From NCBI GenBank assembly GCA_021776795.1, contig JAJFFC010000008.1, positions 124,001 through 188,000 of the forward strand: DNA of 64,000 nucleotides, written 5' to 3'. The notes beneath the pieces are model-generated. The model saw nothing but the letters and a program-made list of their open reading frames with translations. It was not told where the DNA came from and did no database searches. Numbering within the stretch: position 1 is the stretch's first letter; every line of letters starts with the position of its first letter. The position numbers were made by a program, and so were the translations under genes. Shown piece by piece: positions 37,124-46,109 of this stretch. The stretch is from Planctomycetota bacterium. GTDB lineage: Bacteria; Planctomycetota; UBA1135.

Positions 37124-38281
37124 GGTGGGCCGCCATTCCAGCACGTAGTGCGCACCGATACCGGGCATGTCGAACTCTTCCCCGACTCGCTGGTACCCAC
37201 AGGCCATGTAGTGCGGAATCGCGCCGACGCGGGCATTGCACCAAAGGCCGGTTTGCTGCCGTGTCGCTTCCGCTTGGCAAGCCTCCATTAGTTGACGCCC
37301 AAGCCCTAACCCTCGGTATTGCGGGTCGACGGCCATACCGCGTAATCGGATGCCATGCGCGGGACCACCAGCATAAGGTCCGGAAGAATCGGCTTCGCGG
37401 GATTCGCGCAGGAGGGTGGCACAACCGACCACTTTGCCGCCGAGGCGAATCGCGTAGTGAAGAGTGTCATGGAGAAAATCGACTTCGTCATAACGTGCCT
37501 TGGCGAAGGGCTCCCCCGCGCGCAGATTGCGATGGCGCGGCGGCCACACCAAGGTGGGTTCCACGCCACGCTGCAACTCAATGGCTGCGGCAGGATGCGC
37601 GGCGGACCAACTCGCTTCGGCGGCAAGACGCAGGCGGCAGGCATCGCATAAGCCGCAAGGCTCAGCCAGCTCGGTGGGGTCGTAACAACTCAGGGTGTCG
37701 TCGACCGGGACGCCGAGATCGAACGCCAGCTGCAAGATGTCTTCCTTGCTCAGCTCGAGCAATGGTGTGTGCAGCTGGAAGGGTCGACCTTCCACGCCTT
37801 CGCGGGTGGCCAAGTTGGCCAGCTCCCCAAACTTGGCGACGAAATCCGGCCGGCAATCCGGGTAGCCGGAGTAATCGAGGGCATTCACACCAATCCCGAG
37901 GTCATGCGCCCCGCGCGCTTCGGCCAAAGCCAGCGCTAGGCTCAGAAAAATGGTGTTGCGCGCCGGAACATAGGTCACGGGAATGTCCGCGGCGACTGGC
38001 GCACTTGCCTGGCCGGCCTTAGGCACCTCTAGGGCGCTAGTCAGGGCCGAACCGCCAATCGCCCGCAGGTCCAAGGGCATCAGCAAATGCTCCTCTAGGG
38101 CCAAAGCCTGCACCACTTTGTTCGCGGCCTGAAGCTCGACACGATGGCGCTGGCCATAGTCCACCGTGAGCGCGACCACCCGGTAGCCCTGGTGTTGCAG
38201 CCACGCCGCCACCGTGGCGGAATCCAAACCGCCGGAAAGCAGCACGACGGCCGTTTTTCGCGTATCCTCTTGCCCCTCCAT
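37121..38281 (-). CDS. queC: QueC (7-cyano-7-deazaguanine synthase) fused to a GNAT acetyltransferase
   Basis: 386 residues from ATG 38281. Residues 8-225 are a complete QueC: PP-loop LLSGGLDSAT (14-23), YVPARNTIFLS, GVNALDYSGYPDCRP, and the zinc cysteines C199, C209, C212, C215. Residues about 240-386 are a GNAT domain with the acetyl-CoA loop QYRGLGLGRQ (321-330) and AIPHYMACGYQ. The frame is uninterrupted through the junction. QueC makes preQ0 for queuosine. The target of the GNAT part is unknown. No queD, queE or queF is near. Confidence 0.9.
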   Translation of the reverse strand: MEGQEDTRKTAVVLLSGGLDSATVAAWLQHQGYRVVALTVDYGQRHRVELQAANKVVQALALEEHLLMPLDLRAIGGSALTSALEVPKAGQASAPVAADIPVTYVPARNTIFLSLALALAEARGAHDLGIGVNALDYSGYPDCRPDFVAKFGELANLATREGVEGRPFQLHTPLLELSKEDILQLAFDLGVPVDDTLSCYDPTELAEPCGLCDACRLRLAAEASWSAAHPAAAIELQRGVEPTLVWPPRHRNLRAGEPFAKARYDEVDFLHDTLHYAIRLGGKVVGCATLLRESREADSSGPYAGGPAHGIRLRGMAVDPQYRGLGLGRQLMEACQAEATRQQTGLWCNARVGAIPHYMACGYQRVGEEFDMPGIGAHYVLEWRPT

Positions 38282-38288
38282 CGCCCCG

Positions 38289-38295
38289 TATCCTA
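38289..38295. promoter_or_regulatory. Overlapping divergent -10 elements between queC and mrp
   Basis: TATCCTA reads TATCCT on plus (38289-38294) and TAGGAT on minus (38290-38295). The minus hexamer is eight bases from the queC ATG (near-leaderless). The plus one gives mrp a leader of about 20 bases, which contains AAGGAG. Confidence 0.5.
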
Positions 38296-38320
38296 CAGAT
38301 GCGGAAGGAGACCAGCTGAC

Positions 38321-39355
38321 ATGACTACCACCAAGGAGCGCATTCTCGAGGCCCTCAAGGCCGTTCAAGATCCCGATTTGCATCAGGACATCGTGAGCCT
38401 AGGCTTCATCAAGAATCTGGCCTATTGCGATGGCCTGGCTAAGTTCGAGTTGGAACTCACCACGCCGGCCTGCCCGGTGAAGGATTTGCTCAAGGAGCAG
38501 GCGCGGCAAGCGGCGCTCACGGTCGAGGAAGTCGAAACGGTCAACATTGAAATGACCGCGCAGGTGCGTCATGCACTGCCCACCGGCAACCAACTCGGTG
38601 GCGATGTACGCCAAGTGATTGCGGTGACCTCAGGCAAGGGGGGTGTCGGCAAATCCACTTGTGCCGTGAACTTGGCAGCTGCGCTAGCCAGCACCGGCGC
38701 CAAAGTCGGCATTCTCGATGCCGATGTGTATGGCCCAAATGTTCCGGTCATGATGGGCATCGACCGCAAACCCGAAGGCCGCGGTAAAAAGATTTTTCCG
38801 GTGGCCGCCTATGGCATCAAGACCATGTCGGTCGGTTATCTGATTGAAGATGGCCAGCCCGTGATGTGGCGCGGCCCCATGCTCCACCGCGCGCTCGAGC
38901 AGTTCCTGCACGATGTTGAGTGGGGTGAGTTGGATTACCTGATTGTGGACATGCCCCCAGGTACCGGCGATGCCCAATTGTCCCTTTCGCAACTGGTGCC
39001 CCTCACCGGCATGGTCGTGGTCACGATGCCGCAAGAGGTTTCGCAGACCGACGTCCGCCGCGCCATCGGTATGGCGCAGCAAGTCAAAGCGCCCGTCCTT
39101 GGCGTCATCGAAAACATGAGCGGTGAGATCTTTGGCGAAGGCGGCGGGGAAACGATTGCCAAGACCTTCGACATTCCCTTCCTCGGGCGCATTCCGCTCG
39201 ATAGCGCCGTGCGTGTCGGCGGCGACGGTGGCAAGCCGATTGTGATCGAGGATCCCTCGAGCCCGGTCGCGCAAGCCTTCTTGGAAATCGCACAAGCAGT
39301 TGCGGCCCAGGCCAGCACCAAGGCACAGGCCAGCCTTCCGGTCCTGGAAGTCTGA
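38321..39355 (+). CDS. mrp: Mrp/ApbC-family P-loop ATPase (iron-sulfur carrier type)
   Basis: 344 residues from ATG 38321, with AAGGAG ten bases upstream. An N-terminal MIP18/DUF59 domain (about 1-85, with CPVKDLL) is followed by the deviant Walker A SGKGGVGKST (104-113), and then DADVYGPN and VDMPPGTGDA. The CXXC pair that bridges a cluster in many Mrp proteins is absent: after IENMSG the chain runs straight to EIFGEGGGE. Relatives load Fe-S clusters onto apoproteins in the cytosol. Whether this one carries a cluster is open. Confidence 0.88.
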   Translation: MTTTKERILEALKAVQDPDLHQDIVSLGFIKNLAYCDGLAKFELELTTPACPVKDLLKEQARQAALTVEEVETVNIEMTAQVRHALPTGNQLGGDVRQVIAVTSGKGGVGKSTCAVNLAAALASTGAKVGILDADVYGPNVPVMMGIDRKPEGRGKKIFPVAAYGIKTMSVGYLIEDGQPVMWRGPMLHRALEQFLHDVEWGELDYLIVDMPPGTGDAQLSLSQLVPLTGMVVVTMPQEVSQTDVRRAIGMAQQVKAPVLGVIENMSGEIFGEGGGETIAKTFDIPFLGRIPLDSAVRVGGDGGKPIVIEDPSSPVAQAFLEIAQAVAAQASTKAQASLPVLEV

Positions 39356-39475
39356 AAATCACCCTTCTGGTGCTGTTTGGGCAAGAAATCTGCCTCCAGC
39401 GGTGCTTTTTGTGCGTAACCGATAGCATGAGGCCCCGCCTCAGGTAGGAGATTGCCCTCACTCCACCCTAAAGCC

Positions 39476-42400
39476 ATGAAACGCGCACTCCCCCTCGTCC
39501 TTCTCCTTGCCCTCGTCGGCGTGGTCCTCTTCATTCTGTCCCAAGACGGGTCAGAGAAGAAAGACACCGACCCCATTACCATCGCTCAGGGCGATGACGG
39601 ACCAGAGGCTGCCACCTTCGACCAGGAAGGCCCCACACGTGTGGGCCCGGTAGAAGAGGAAGAACCTTATGACCACCGCATGACCAAGGTCGGGCTCGGC
39701 CGCTTCGGTCTCTATGGCACTGTGGTCGATGAGCGCGGCGCGCCCCTGCCCAATATGTGGGTGGGCGCCTACAGCGCGGCTTACCCCTTCTTTGATTTCG
39801 AAGTCGACCTGCAGGAAATTGTCGACCACCCACTTTCCTTTGAATTGGAACCCATCGCTGCCACCATGGCCGATGAAAATGGCAAGTTCCAGCTCGAGGG
39901 TCTTCCCGGCCGAGGCACCTTCTTGGTCGCGCGCGGCTCCTTGCACCTGACCCGCGGTCGGCAAGAAGTCAGCCCTTCAGACTTGGACACGGAAGAGGGC
40001 GTTCTTCTGCACACCGTTCCAGGCGCATCCTTGAGTGGTGACGTGATCGATGAAAACGGCGCACCCGTCGCCAACGCCGAGGTCTTCCTCGCGCCGGACA
40101 TCATGTACGCCGCGCAAGCCATCCGTAATCGCGACATCTACTTTGAGCGCATGTTCACCGATGGCGCTGGCCACTTTGAACTCGACGTCGTCCCCGCAGG
40201 CATGAAGCTTTCGGTGATTGCACTAGATGGCGCAACCCACCCGGGCATGCGTTCGGTGGGTCCCTTCCCCGGAGGTGGAGCAGGCAAGGCTACGGTGCAA
40301 TTGACCGAAGTGGGCGCTTTGAGTGGTGTGGTGCAAAACGAAGATGGCGAAGCCATCCGCAATGCCAAGGTCGTGGCGATTCCGCTGGACCTGCGCATGA
40401 TTGTGGGCTTTGTGCGTGACATTCCTGCTTACACCACCCTGTCAGGCAGCGACGGCTCCTTTGCCTTTCCCGAACTCCCGCGCCGCAACGTCATCATGTT
40501 TGCGCAGGGGCGCGAAGGCCGCTCGATTCCCACCACTAGTGCCGTAACCGGTACCGAATCGGCCATGTCCAAGCCGATTGTGGTCAAGAACCTGTATGAC
40601 TTGAAGGGTCGTGTGATTGACGAGAAAGGCAATGGCCTCGCGGGAGTCCGCGTTGCTTTGAAGAGCATTCCCTCTGAGTCGGACGACCTCACGCGCATGC
40701 GCGGCGGCATGCCCAGTGGTTCGCAACTGCTCCTGCAGATGGCAAGCGAAGTTCTCCCTGAGCTGCTGCCCGACGAAACCTGGATGGTCACCGATAGCGC
40801 GGGCCGTTTCCGCTTGCCGGCATGGCGCGGTGCCAGTTTGCGCGTCAGCGCCGATGGCTACGCCGATGCCGTCTACAACCTCAACGGGCTTCCAGAAGAC
40901 AAAGAAGCTGCACTGCTGTTGTTTAAGCCAGGTTCGATCAGTGGCAAAGTCACCATGGCCTCGACCGGTGACGTCATGCCCTTCTTTGTGCTGAACGCCA
41001 AGCAAAACAAGATTGCGATGGACCCGGACGCCGAGGTCGACGTCGAGTGGGAAGATGACGACGACTGGCGCAGTTTCCGTGCTCGCCGCGATGCTGCGGA
41101 AGCGCAGGCACGATCGACCGCCTTTGTTGGCGTCATCCGCGATGATGAGCACGCCATCCTGCCGGAGCAGCCGACCATGTCGGAGCTGATGAACACCCAG
41201 TTCCACGACGAAGGCGACGGCACCTTCCTCATCGAGAACCTCACACCAGGCACTTGGCGTTTGGAAGCACGGGCCGATGGCTTCATTGTCGAGCGTGAGA
41301 ACGACATCGTGGTCAACCCTGGCGAAGAGACCAAAGAGGTCACTCTGGCCCTGGAACGCGGCGCCACTTTGTCCGGTCGCGTGGTGGCTTATGGCACGCG
41401 CGAAGCGGTACCCAATGCGCTCGTCACCATCGGTGACTCCAAGGAAAGTGGCCTCACGGCTTACTTCCAAATGGGCATGGAAACCACGGCGCTGGCGCGT
41501 TCTGACCTCGATGGCAACTTCACCCTGGAGGGCATTAAGCCCGGCATGGAGTGGGTGCATGTCATGGCTGAAGGCTTCTCGCCCACAGCCATTAAAGGTC
41601 GCCCGCTCGAGGCCGACGAAGTGCGCGATGAAGTCGTGATTCAGGTCCGTCAAGGTGGCACCATTCAAGGTCAGGTCATCGACCGCCACGGAGTGCCCCT
41701 ACCCGCACGCATGGTAGTGGGCGTTTCGCCAGACTCACAAGACTTCTGGCAAGCCGCAACCGATGTCGACGGCAACTACAAAGCCGAGCACGTGAAGCCT
41801 GGCAGTTACTTCTTGGTCACGGCCGCCCTCGACGACGAAGCGCTATACCGCGCCGACTTCATGTCGATTCTTGGCGGCTCGCGCATGGCCCAAGCCTTCG
41901 TCCAAGAAGGAGAAACGGTCACGATTGACATCGAAGACCTCTCTGCAGGTGGCACCCGCTTTACCGGCCGGATTATGGCCAGCGGCGAACCCATCGCCAA
42001 CGCCGCCATCTTTGCCATGGCTGCTGATTCCGGCGGAATCTTCGACATTCGTATGGCCACCGCCCGCGCCGATGATGAGGGCGAGTTTTTGTTCAAGAGC
42101 TTGGCTCCCGGCACCTACAACTTCATGATCCAAGGCAGCGGCTGGAATGGCTCGATTGAAGTCGAAGTTCCCGATGTCCCCGAGCATGACGCCACCCTCG
42201 AAACACCAACTGGTCGGGTTCGTGGTCGCGTGGTCGAAGAAGCCACCGGCGTTCCAGTTGATGGCGCGACGGCGCAACTGATCTTCCTCGATCAATCTGG
42301 AGGTATGTTCGCCATGTTCATGGGTGGCAACCGCAGTGAATGGGAATCCACCGACGAGAATGGCTACTACGAATTTGAGAACATTCCGGAAGGTCGCTTC

Positions 42401-43081
42401 CGCGTCGAGGTTGACGCCGGTGGCTGGCGCAGCCGCGATCGTGACGACTCCACTGGTGGCGTTCTCGGCAAGGTCAATAGCCGCGAGTTCAGCTTGATTC
42501 GCAACGACGACCTAACTCTAGAGAACCTCGAACTGCCGATTGGGTCTGCGATCAAGGCACTGGTCACCTCTAGCGATGGCAAGGACATGGAGCGAGGCTT
42601 CAGCATTCGCGCCGTACCCAATGACACTTCCGAAGGTGCTACCGAAGAAGAAGATTGGGGCTGGGGCGGCGAAGGCACCTTGAATGGCCTCAAGCCAGGC
42701 ACCTACACCGTGACCGTCAGCGCCGATGGCTACATGGCTTCGCGCATGGAGAACGTGGTCGTCGGCTATGGCGAAACCACCGAGGTGAGCTTCAGCTTGG
42801 ATAAGGGGGTGCGCCTCAGTGCGCGCTTACTCAATGCCAACGGTCAGCCGATTTCCGGTGCCAAAATGCAAGTCTTTGACACCAATGGCAAGCGAGTCGA
42901 TGGCCTCGAAGGACGCGGCGCCACGTTCTCGAGTTTCTTCGCTTCTGAAGATGGCACCACGCCACTCGGCAGTTTCCGCGAAGGCACCTATACGGTACGC
43001 GCGGAGTATGAAGGCACCACTCGCGAAAAGACCGTGAGCCTGAACAGTCAAGAGCCTGGCTTGGTGGAGTTCCGCTTCTAA
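39476..43081 (+). CDS. Giant membrane-anchored protein of carboxypeptidase-regulatory-like repeats
   Basis: 1,201 residues from ATG 39476. A single N-terminal hydrophobic segment (about 5-22) acts as signal or anchor, then an acidic linker, then about ten beta-sandwich repeats of roughly 80-130 residues. Each repeat starts with a line such as LSGDVIDENGAPVANAEVFL, LKGRVIDEKGNGLAGVRVAL or IQGQVIDRHGVPLPARMVVG and ends with LKPGTYTVTV-like strands. The family (CarboxypepD_reg/SpaA-like) is structural. No protease or sugar-active domain is seen. Its stop codon overlaps that of the convergent ggt gene. Probably a cell-surface protein; function unknown. Confidence 0.75.
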   Translation: MKRALPLVLLLALVGVVLFILSQDGSEKKDTDPITIAQGDDGPEAATFDQEGPTRVGPVEEEEPYDHRMTKVGLGRFGLYGTVVDERGAPLPNMWVGAYSAAYPFFDFEVDLQEIVDHPLSFELEPIAATMADENGKFQLEGLPGRGTFLVARGSLHLTRGRQEVSPSDLDTEEGVLLHTVPGASLSGDVIDENGAPVANAEVFLAPDIMYAAQAIRNRDIYFERMFTDGAGHFELDVVPAGMKLSVIALDGATHPGMRSVGPFPGGGAGKATVQLTEVGALSGVVQNEDGEAIRNAKVVAIPLDLRMIVGFVRDIPAYTTLSGSDGSFAFPELPRRNVIMFAQGREGRSIPTTSAVTGTESAMSKPIVVKNLYDLKGRVIDEKGNGLAGVRVALKSIPSESDDLTRMRGGMPSGSQLLLQMASEVLPELLPDETWMVTDSAGRFRLPAWRGASLRVSADGYADAVYNLNGLPEDKEAALLLFKPGSISGKVTMASTGDVMPFFVLNAKQNKIAMDPDAEVDVEWEDDDDWRSFRARRDAAEAQARSTAFVGVIRDDEHAILPEQPTMSELMNTQFHDEGDGTFLIENLTPGTWRLEARADGFIVERENDIVVNPGEETKEVTLALERGATLSGRVVAYGTREAVPNALVTIGDSKESGLTAYFQMGMETTALARSDLDGNFTLEGIKPGMEWVHVMAEGFSPTAIKGRPLEADEVRDEVVIQVRQGGTIQGQVIDRHGVPLPARMVVGVSPDSQDFWQAATDVDGNYKAEHVKPGSYFLVTAALDDEALYRADFMSILGGSRMAQAFVQEGETVTIDIEDLSAGGTRFTGRIMASGEPIANAAIFAMAADSGGIFDIRMATARADDEGEFLFKSLAPGTYNFMIQGSGWNGSIEVEVPDVPEHDATLETPTGRVRGRVVEEATGVPVDGATAQLIFLDQSGGMFAMFMGGNRSEWESTDENGYYEFENIPEGRFRVEVDAGGWRSRDRDDSTGGVLGKVNSREFSLIRNDDLTLENLELPIGSAIKALVTSSDGKDMERGFSIRAVPNDTSEGATEEEDWGWGGEGTLNGLKPGTYTVTVSADGYMASRMENVVVGYGETTEVSFSLDKGVRLSARLLNANGQPISGAKMQVFDTNGKRVDGLEGRGATFSSFFASEDGTTPLGSFREGTYTVRAEYEGTTREKTVSLNSQEPGLVEFRF

Positions 43082-44775
43082 TCCGCCAGCACTTCGCTCC
43101 CGGCGCGCGGTATCACCAACGCTGCGCCGTGACTGCGCGGATCAGCAACCGCTTTCATATCGCCATTGCGTAGGCGGAAGATGGCATTGACATCGCCGAT
43201 GACATTGCGGCGCTCGATCGGCTGCCCCCACTGCCCAAGCTGCGAGCGCAATGCACTCGACAAACGATTGGGCTCAAATTGCACATGGGGCGGCAAGTCT
43301 TGACGGTGGAACCGTGGCGCAGAAACCGCACGCTCTGGACTCATGCCATAAACGAAGCGGTTGAGTAAAACCTGCAGAACTGTGGTCAGGATGGTTGGAC
43401 CGCCAGGCGAACCGATGACCGCGTCGACCTGCCCCTCTTCATCGAGAACAATGACGGGGCACATCGACGACAGCGGCCGACGCCCGGCAATCACCGCGTT
43501 GGCAGCCGATTGCACCAAGTCATATTGATTCGCTTGCCCAGGCTGCGCAGCGAAATCATCCATCTCGTTATTCAGGAAGAAGCCTCCGGGAGCCATGACT
43601 TTGGCGCCAAACAAGCCATTTAAGGTGGTGGTGCAACTCACTGCAGCGCCATGTTCATCGGTCACCGAAAAATGGGTGGTTTGCGCGGACTCGTGCCCAG
43701 GAGTGGGAGCTTCCCCCAGTCGCGATGGCGGGGTATAAATCTGCGAAGACATTCCGCGGCGACGCGAAGCAAGGTATCCCGGGTCAAGGAGTGAATCGAC
43801 CGTGACTTCCATGCTTGCGGGATCTCCCAGCCAGCGGTTGCGGTCGTGAAAAGCGCGCGCGGTAGCTTCGCCGAGAACTTGCACACTGCGCGGATGATTC
43901 CAGCCCCACAAGGCCAGGGGAAAGCCCTGCAATGAGCTGAGCGCCTGCCCTAGAAACACGCCACCGGAGGAAGGCGGAGAAGCCGCCAAGATCGTGCGAC
44001 CGCGCCACAGAAGGCGCATGACGGGGCGTAACTGCGCCCGGTACTCGCGGAAATCCTCGGCCGCCAGGATTCCTCCACCGGCACGACTCGCCGCGACCAG
44101 GTCCTCGACCAACTTGCCTTCACGCAGCGGTGCTTCACCCTCTTCCGCAATTCGCAACAAAGTTTCTGCAAGCTGTGGTTGGCGCATCAGCGTGCCTATG
44201 GGCCATACCTGGCCATCGGCATCGAGAAAGATGGTGCTGGCCAACGGCTCTTCGGCCAGGATGTCCTGCACCATGCGCAAGCGGCGGATCTCATGCGCAT
44301 CGAGACGAAAGCCTTGCTTCGCTAGAGAATAAGCCGGCATGACCAATTGCCGCCAAGGGAGCTTCCCCCACTTTTGGTGAGCCATCCACATGCCTGGAAC
44401 CGCACCAGGAACACCCGCCGCCTTCCATCCGCGTTGTGCAGATTGCGCATCTAGGCTGCCATCTTCACGCAGATATAAATCGGGCGTGGCTGCTGCTGGC
44501 GCCGTCTCGCGAAAATCCAAAAACCAATCTTGACCATCAGCATCATGCACCAGGAAGAACCCGCCGCCACCAAGATTCCCGGCATAGGGGTAGGTCACCG
44601 CAAGTGCAAAGTGCACGGCAATCGCGGCATCGATGGCATTGCCGCCTTGCTCCAAAATCGCAGCGCCAACCGCAGTGGCGTCGGGTTGCGAACTGGCGAC
44701 AGCACCCTGCTGCGGCGGCAAGCTCGGCGCCAAACCAAGGGCGGGCGCCGTGGCCAAGCACAAGGACAGGAGCAT
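43078..44775 (-). CDS. ggt: Gamma-glutamyltransferase (gamma-glutamyltranspeptidase)
   Basis: 565 residues, full length for the proenzyme. A signal peptide covers about residues 1-16. The autoprocessing/catalytic threonine is T366 in TTHFSV; substrate-side motifs DFRETAP (R89), PLSSMCP and SPGGPTI are intact. The precursor should cut itself before T366 into large and small subunits in the periplasm and release glutamate from glutathione or other gamma-glutamyl compounds. Its start overlaps the stop of the upstream metallopeptidase by one base, so the two are co-translated. Confidence 0.94.
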   Translation of the reverse strand: MLLSLCLATAPALGLAPSLPPQQGAVASSQPDATAVGAAILEQGGNAIDAAIAVHFALAVTYPYAGNLGGGGFFLVHDADGQDWFLDFRETAPAAATPDLYLREDGSLDAQSAQRGWKAAGVPGAVPGMWMAHQKWGKLPWRQLVMPAYSLAKQGFRLDAHEIRRLRMVQDILAEEPLASTIFLDADGQVWPIGTLMRQPQLAETLLRIAEEGEAPLREGKLVEDLVAASRAGGGILAAEDFREYRAQLRPVMRLLWRGRTILAASPPSSGGVFLGQALSSLQGFPLALWGWNHPRSVQVLGEATARAFHDRNRWLGDPASMEVTVDSLLDPGYLASRRRGMSSQIYTPPSRLGEAPTPGHESAQTTHFSVTDEHGAAVSCTTTLNGLFGAKVMAPGGFFLNNEMDDFAAQPGQANQYDLVQSAANAVIAGRRPLSSMCPVIVLDEEGQVDAVIGSPGGPTILTTVLQVLLNRFVYGMSPERAVSAPRFHRQDLPPHVQFEPNRLSSALRSQLGQWGQPIERRNVIGDVNAIFRLRNGDMKAVADPRSHGAALVIPRAGSEVLAD

Positions 44776-46082
44776 TACTGGTTCAGCCGACGCAGACGGG
44801 GCTTGGCGCCTTCCGAGGCGAACAACAGGTCGACCACCTTGCCTTCCACCTCGATCTTATGCAGATCGGGCAAGCGTGGCTGGGCATGTTCTTTGGCGGC
44901 ATCGGCAAACTCTTGGGCATCTTTCTCACTTTCCCAAAGCGTGCGCCAATGCATCATCGAGCGGCCATCTTCATGCACATAGGCACGGTATTGATCGCCC
45001 TCCCACCCCATGGAGTGGTCGTGGCGCCAGTCACTAAAGCCGCCGGAGACCTGCAAGGGCGAGGGGATGCGCTTCATGCCAAACACGGCGCAACCAAGTT
45101 CCCCCATGGTGTCGGTATCTGCCAAGATCCAACCTTCGCCTAAAGCTTCCGAGGCATCGGCGAGCTCCACCGCTTCGGGAGGATCAAAAGACTCTTCGTC
45201 CCAGTACTTCTCTGGGTGCAAAATTTGCTCACTGGATGTCGGTGGCGCGGTAAACGCTCGGTGCAAATCTTCATGGGTCGCGACACCCATGATGCCACCG
45301 AACAGGCCTTGCTGACGCACCAAGAAAGAGGCGCCGTCGAGATAAGGCAGAGTCAAACCAATCATGAACCACGCCGGAGCATCGTCCATGCTGCCCATCA
45401 TCGAGTTGAGCATGTCCATGTCCATCATTTCCGAGACGTTGAGCCAACCTTCTTGGGCACCCTTCATGAGGTAGCGATTGCCAATCAAGGAAGCGCTACC
45501 TTCGACCACACATCGTGCTGCGAACTCACGGTCCGAGTTTCCTGCGGCGCGCTCGTAGATTGGCATGAGGGGGTAATGCTGGTCATCGAGCGCGTGTTGC
45601 AGTTCGTGCGCCATGATGAACTCTGCCATGGCACCTTGGTTGAAGGTGCTCATCATGTAGAAGTGTTTGGTATCTGGGTCGTAGTAACCGCCTACAGCAG
45701 ATTCCAACGCGCCGAGCATTTGCTCCTTCATGTCTTGGTCTGGCTGAATCCAGCGGAATAAACGCGCCGACACATTCATGCCAGTCAACTTTTCCGGACC
45801 GATTTCCTTATCAAAGGACTCGTGGGCAAAGGCGGTGAATTCCTCCGGCGTGGTGATCCCCACCGCAACCGGCTCTTTCCAGTCCCAGCCGCGCATTTCG
45901 GCAACCATCGGCGTAATCTTTGCCGCGAGCACTTCGAGCTCCTCCTGAGTCAAGCCACCGCGAATGTCATCTTCGTCCTCCATGGGGATTCGGTAGGGAT
46001 CATCTTGCGGAGTGGCTGCAAGGGGCGGCGCCAAGAGGGCAAGGCCGAGCAGAAGATTCAGGGGTCGAGGTAGGTACTTCAT
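44775..46082 (-). CDS. Exported putative zinc metallopeptidase with HEXXH motif
   Basis: 435 residues from ATG 46082. A Sec signal peptide covers about 1-23. MAHELQHALDDQHY holds H159, E160 and H163, the HEXXH zinc site; a likely third ligand is E194 in VVEGSAS. The combination HELxHALxDQ followed by an EGxA helix is typical of a bacterial family usually labelled putative metallopeptidase. Co-transcribed with ggt (TAATG junction), which suggests that the pair degrades peptides or gamma-glutamyl compounds outside the cytoplasm (inference). Confidence 0.75.
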   Translation of the reverse strand: MKYLPRPLNLLLGLALLAPPLAATPQDDPYRIPMEDEDDIRGGLTQEELEVLAAKITPMVAEMRGWDWKEPVAVGITTPEEFTAFAHESFDKEIGPEKLTGMNVSARLFRWIQPDQDMKEQMLGALESAVGGYYDPDTKHFYMMSTFNQGAMAEFIMAHELQHALDDQHYPLMPIYERAAGNSDREFAARCVVEGSASLIGNRYLMKGAQEGWLNVSEMMDMDMLNSMMGSMDDAPAWFMIGLTLPYLDGASFLVRQQGLFGGIMGVATHEDLHRAFTAPPTSSEQILHPEKYWDEESFDPPEAVELADASEALGEGWILADTDTMGELGCAVFGMKRIPSPLQVSGGFSDWRHDHSMGWEGDQYRAYVHEDGRSMMHWRTLWESEKDAQEFADAAKEHAQPRLPDLHKIEVEGKVVDLLFASEGAKPRLRRLNQ

Positions 46083-46090
46083 GGCTTCCC

Positions 46091-46097
46091 TAGAATA
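46091..46097. promoter_or_regulatory. Overlapping divergent -10 elements between metallopeptidase and FAD oxidoreductase genes
   Basis: TAGAATA reads TAGAAT on plus (46091-46096; 13 bases to ATG 46110) and TATTCT on minus (46092-46097; nine bases to ATG 46082). The whole gap is 27 bases. Confidence 0.5.
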
Positions 46098-46109
46098 CGC
46101 ATCACGGGC

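Noticed and set aside
40442..41689. Long open frame of 415 codons on the minus strand
   Set aside because: It lies fully opposite the giant repeat protein, shows no family resemblance, and comes from the codon bias of the plus-strand gene.
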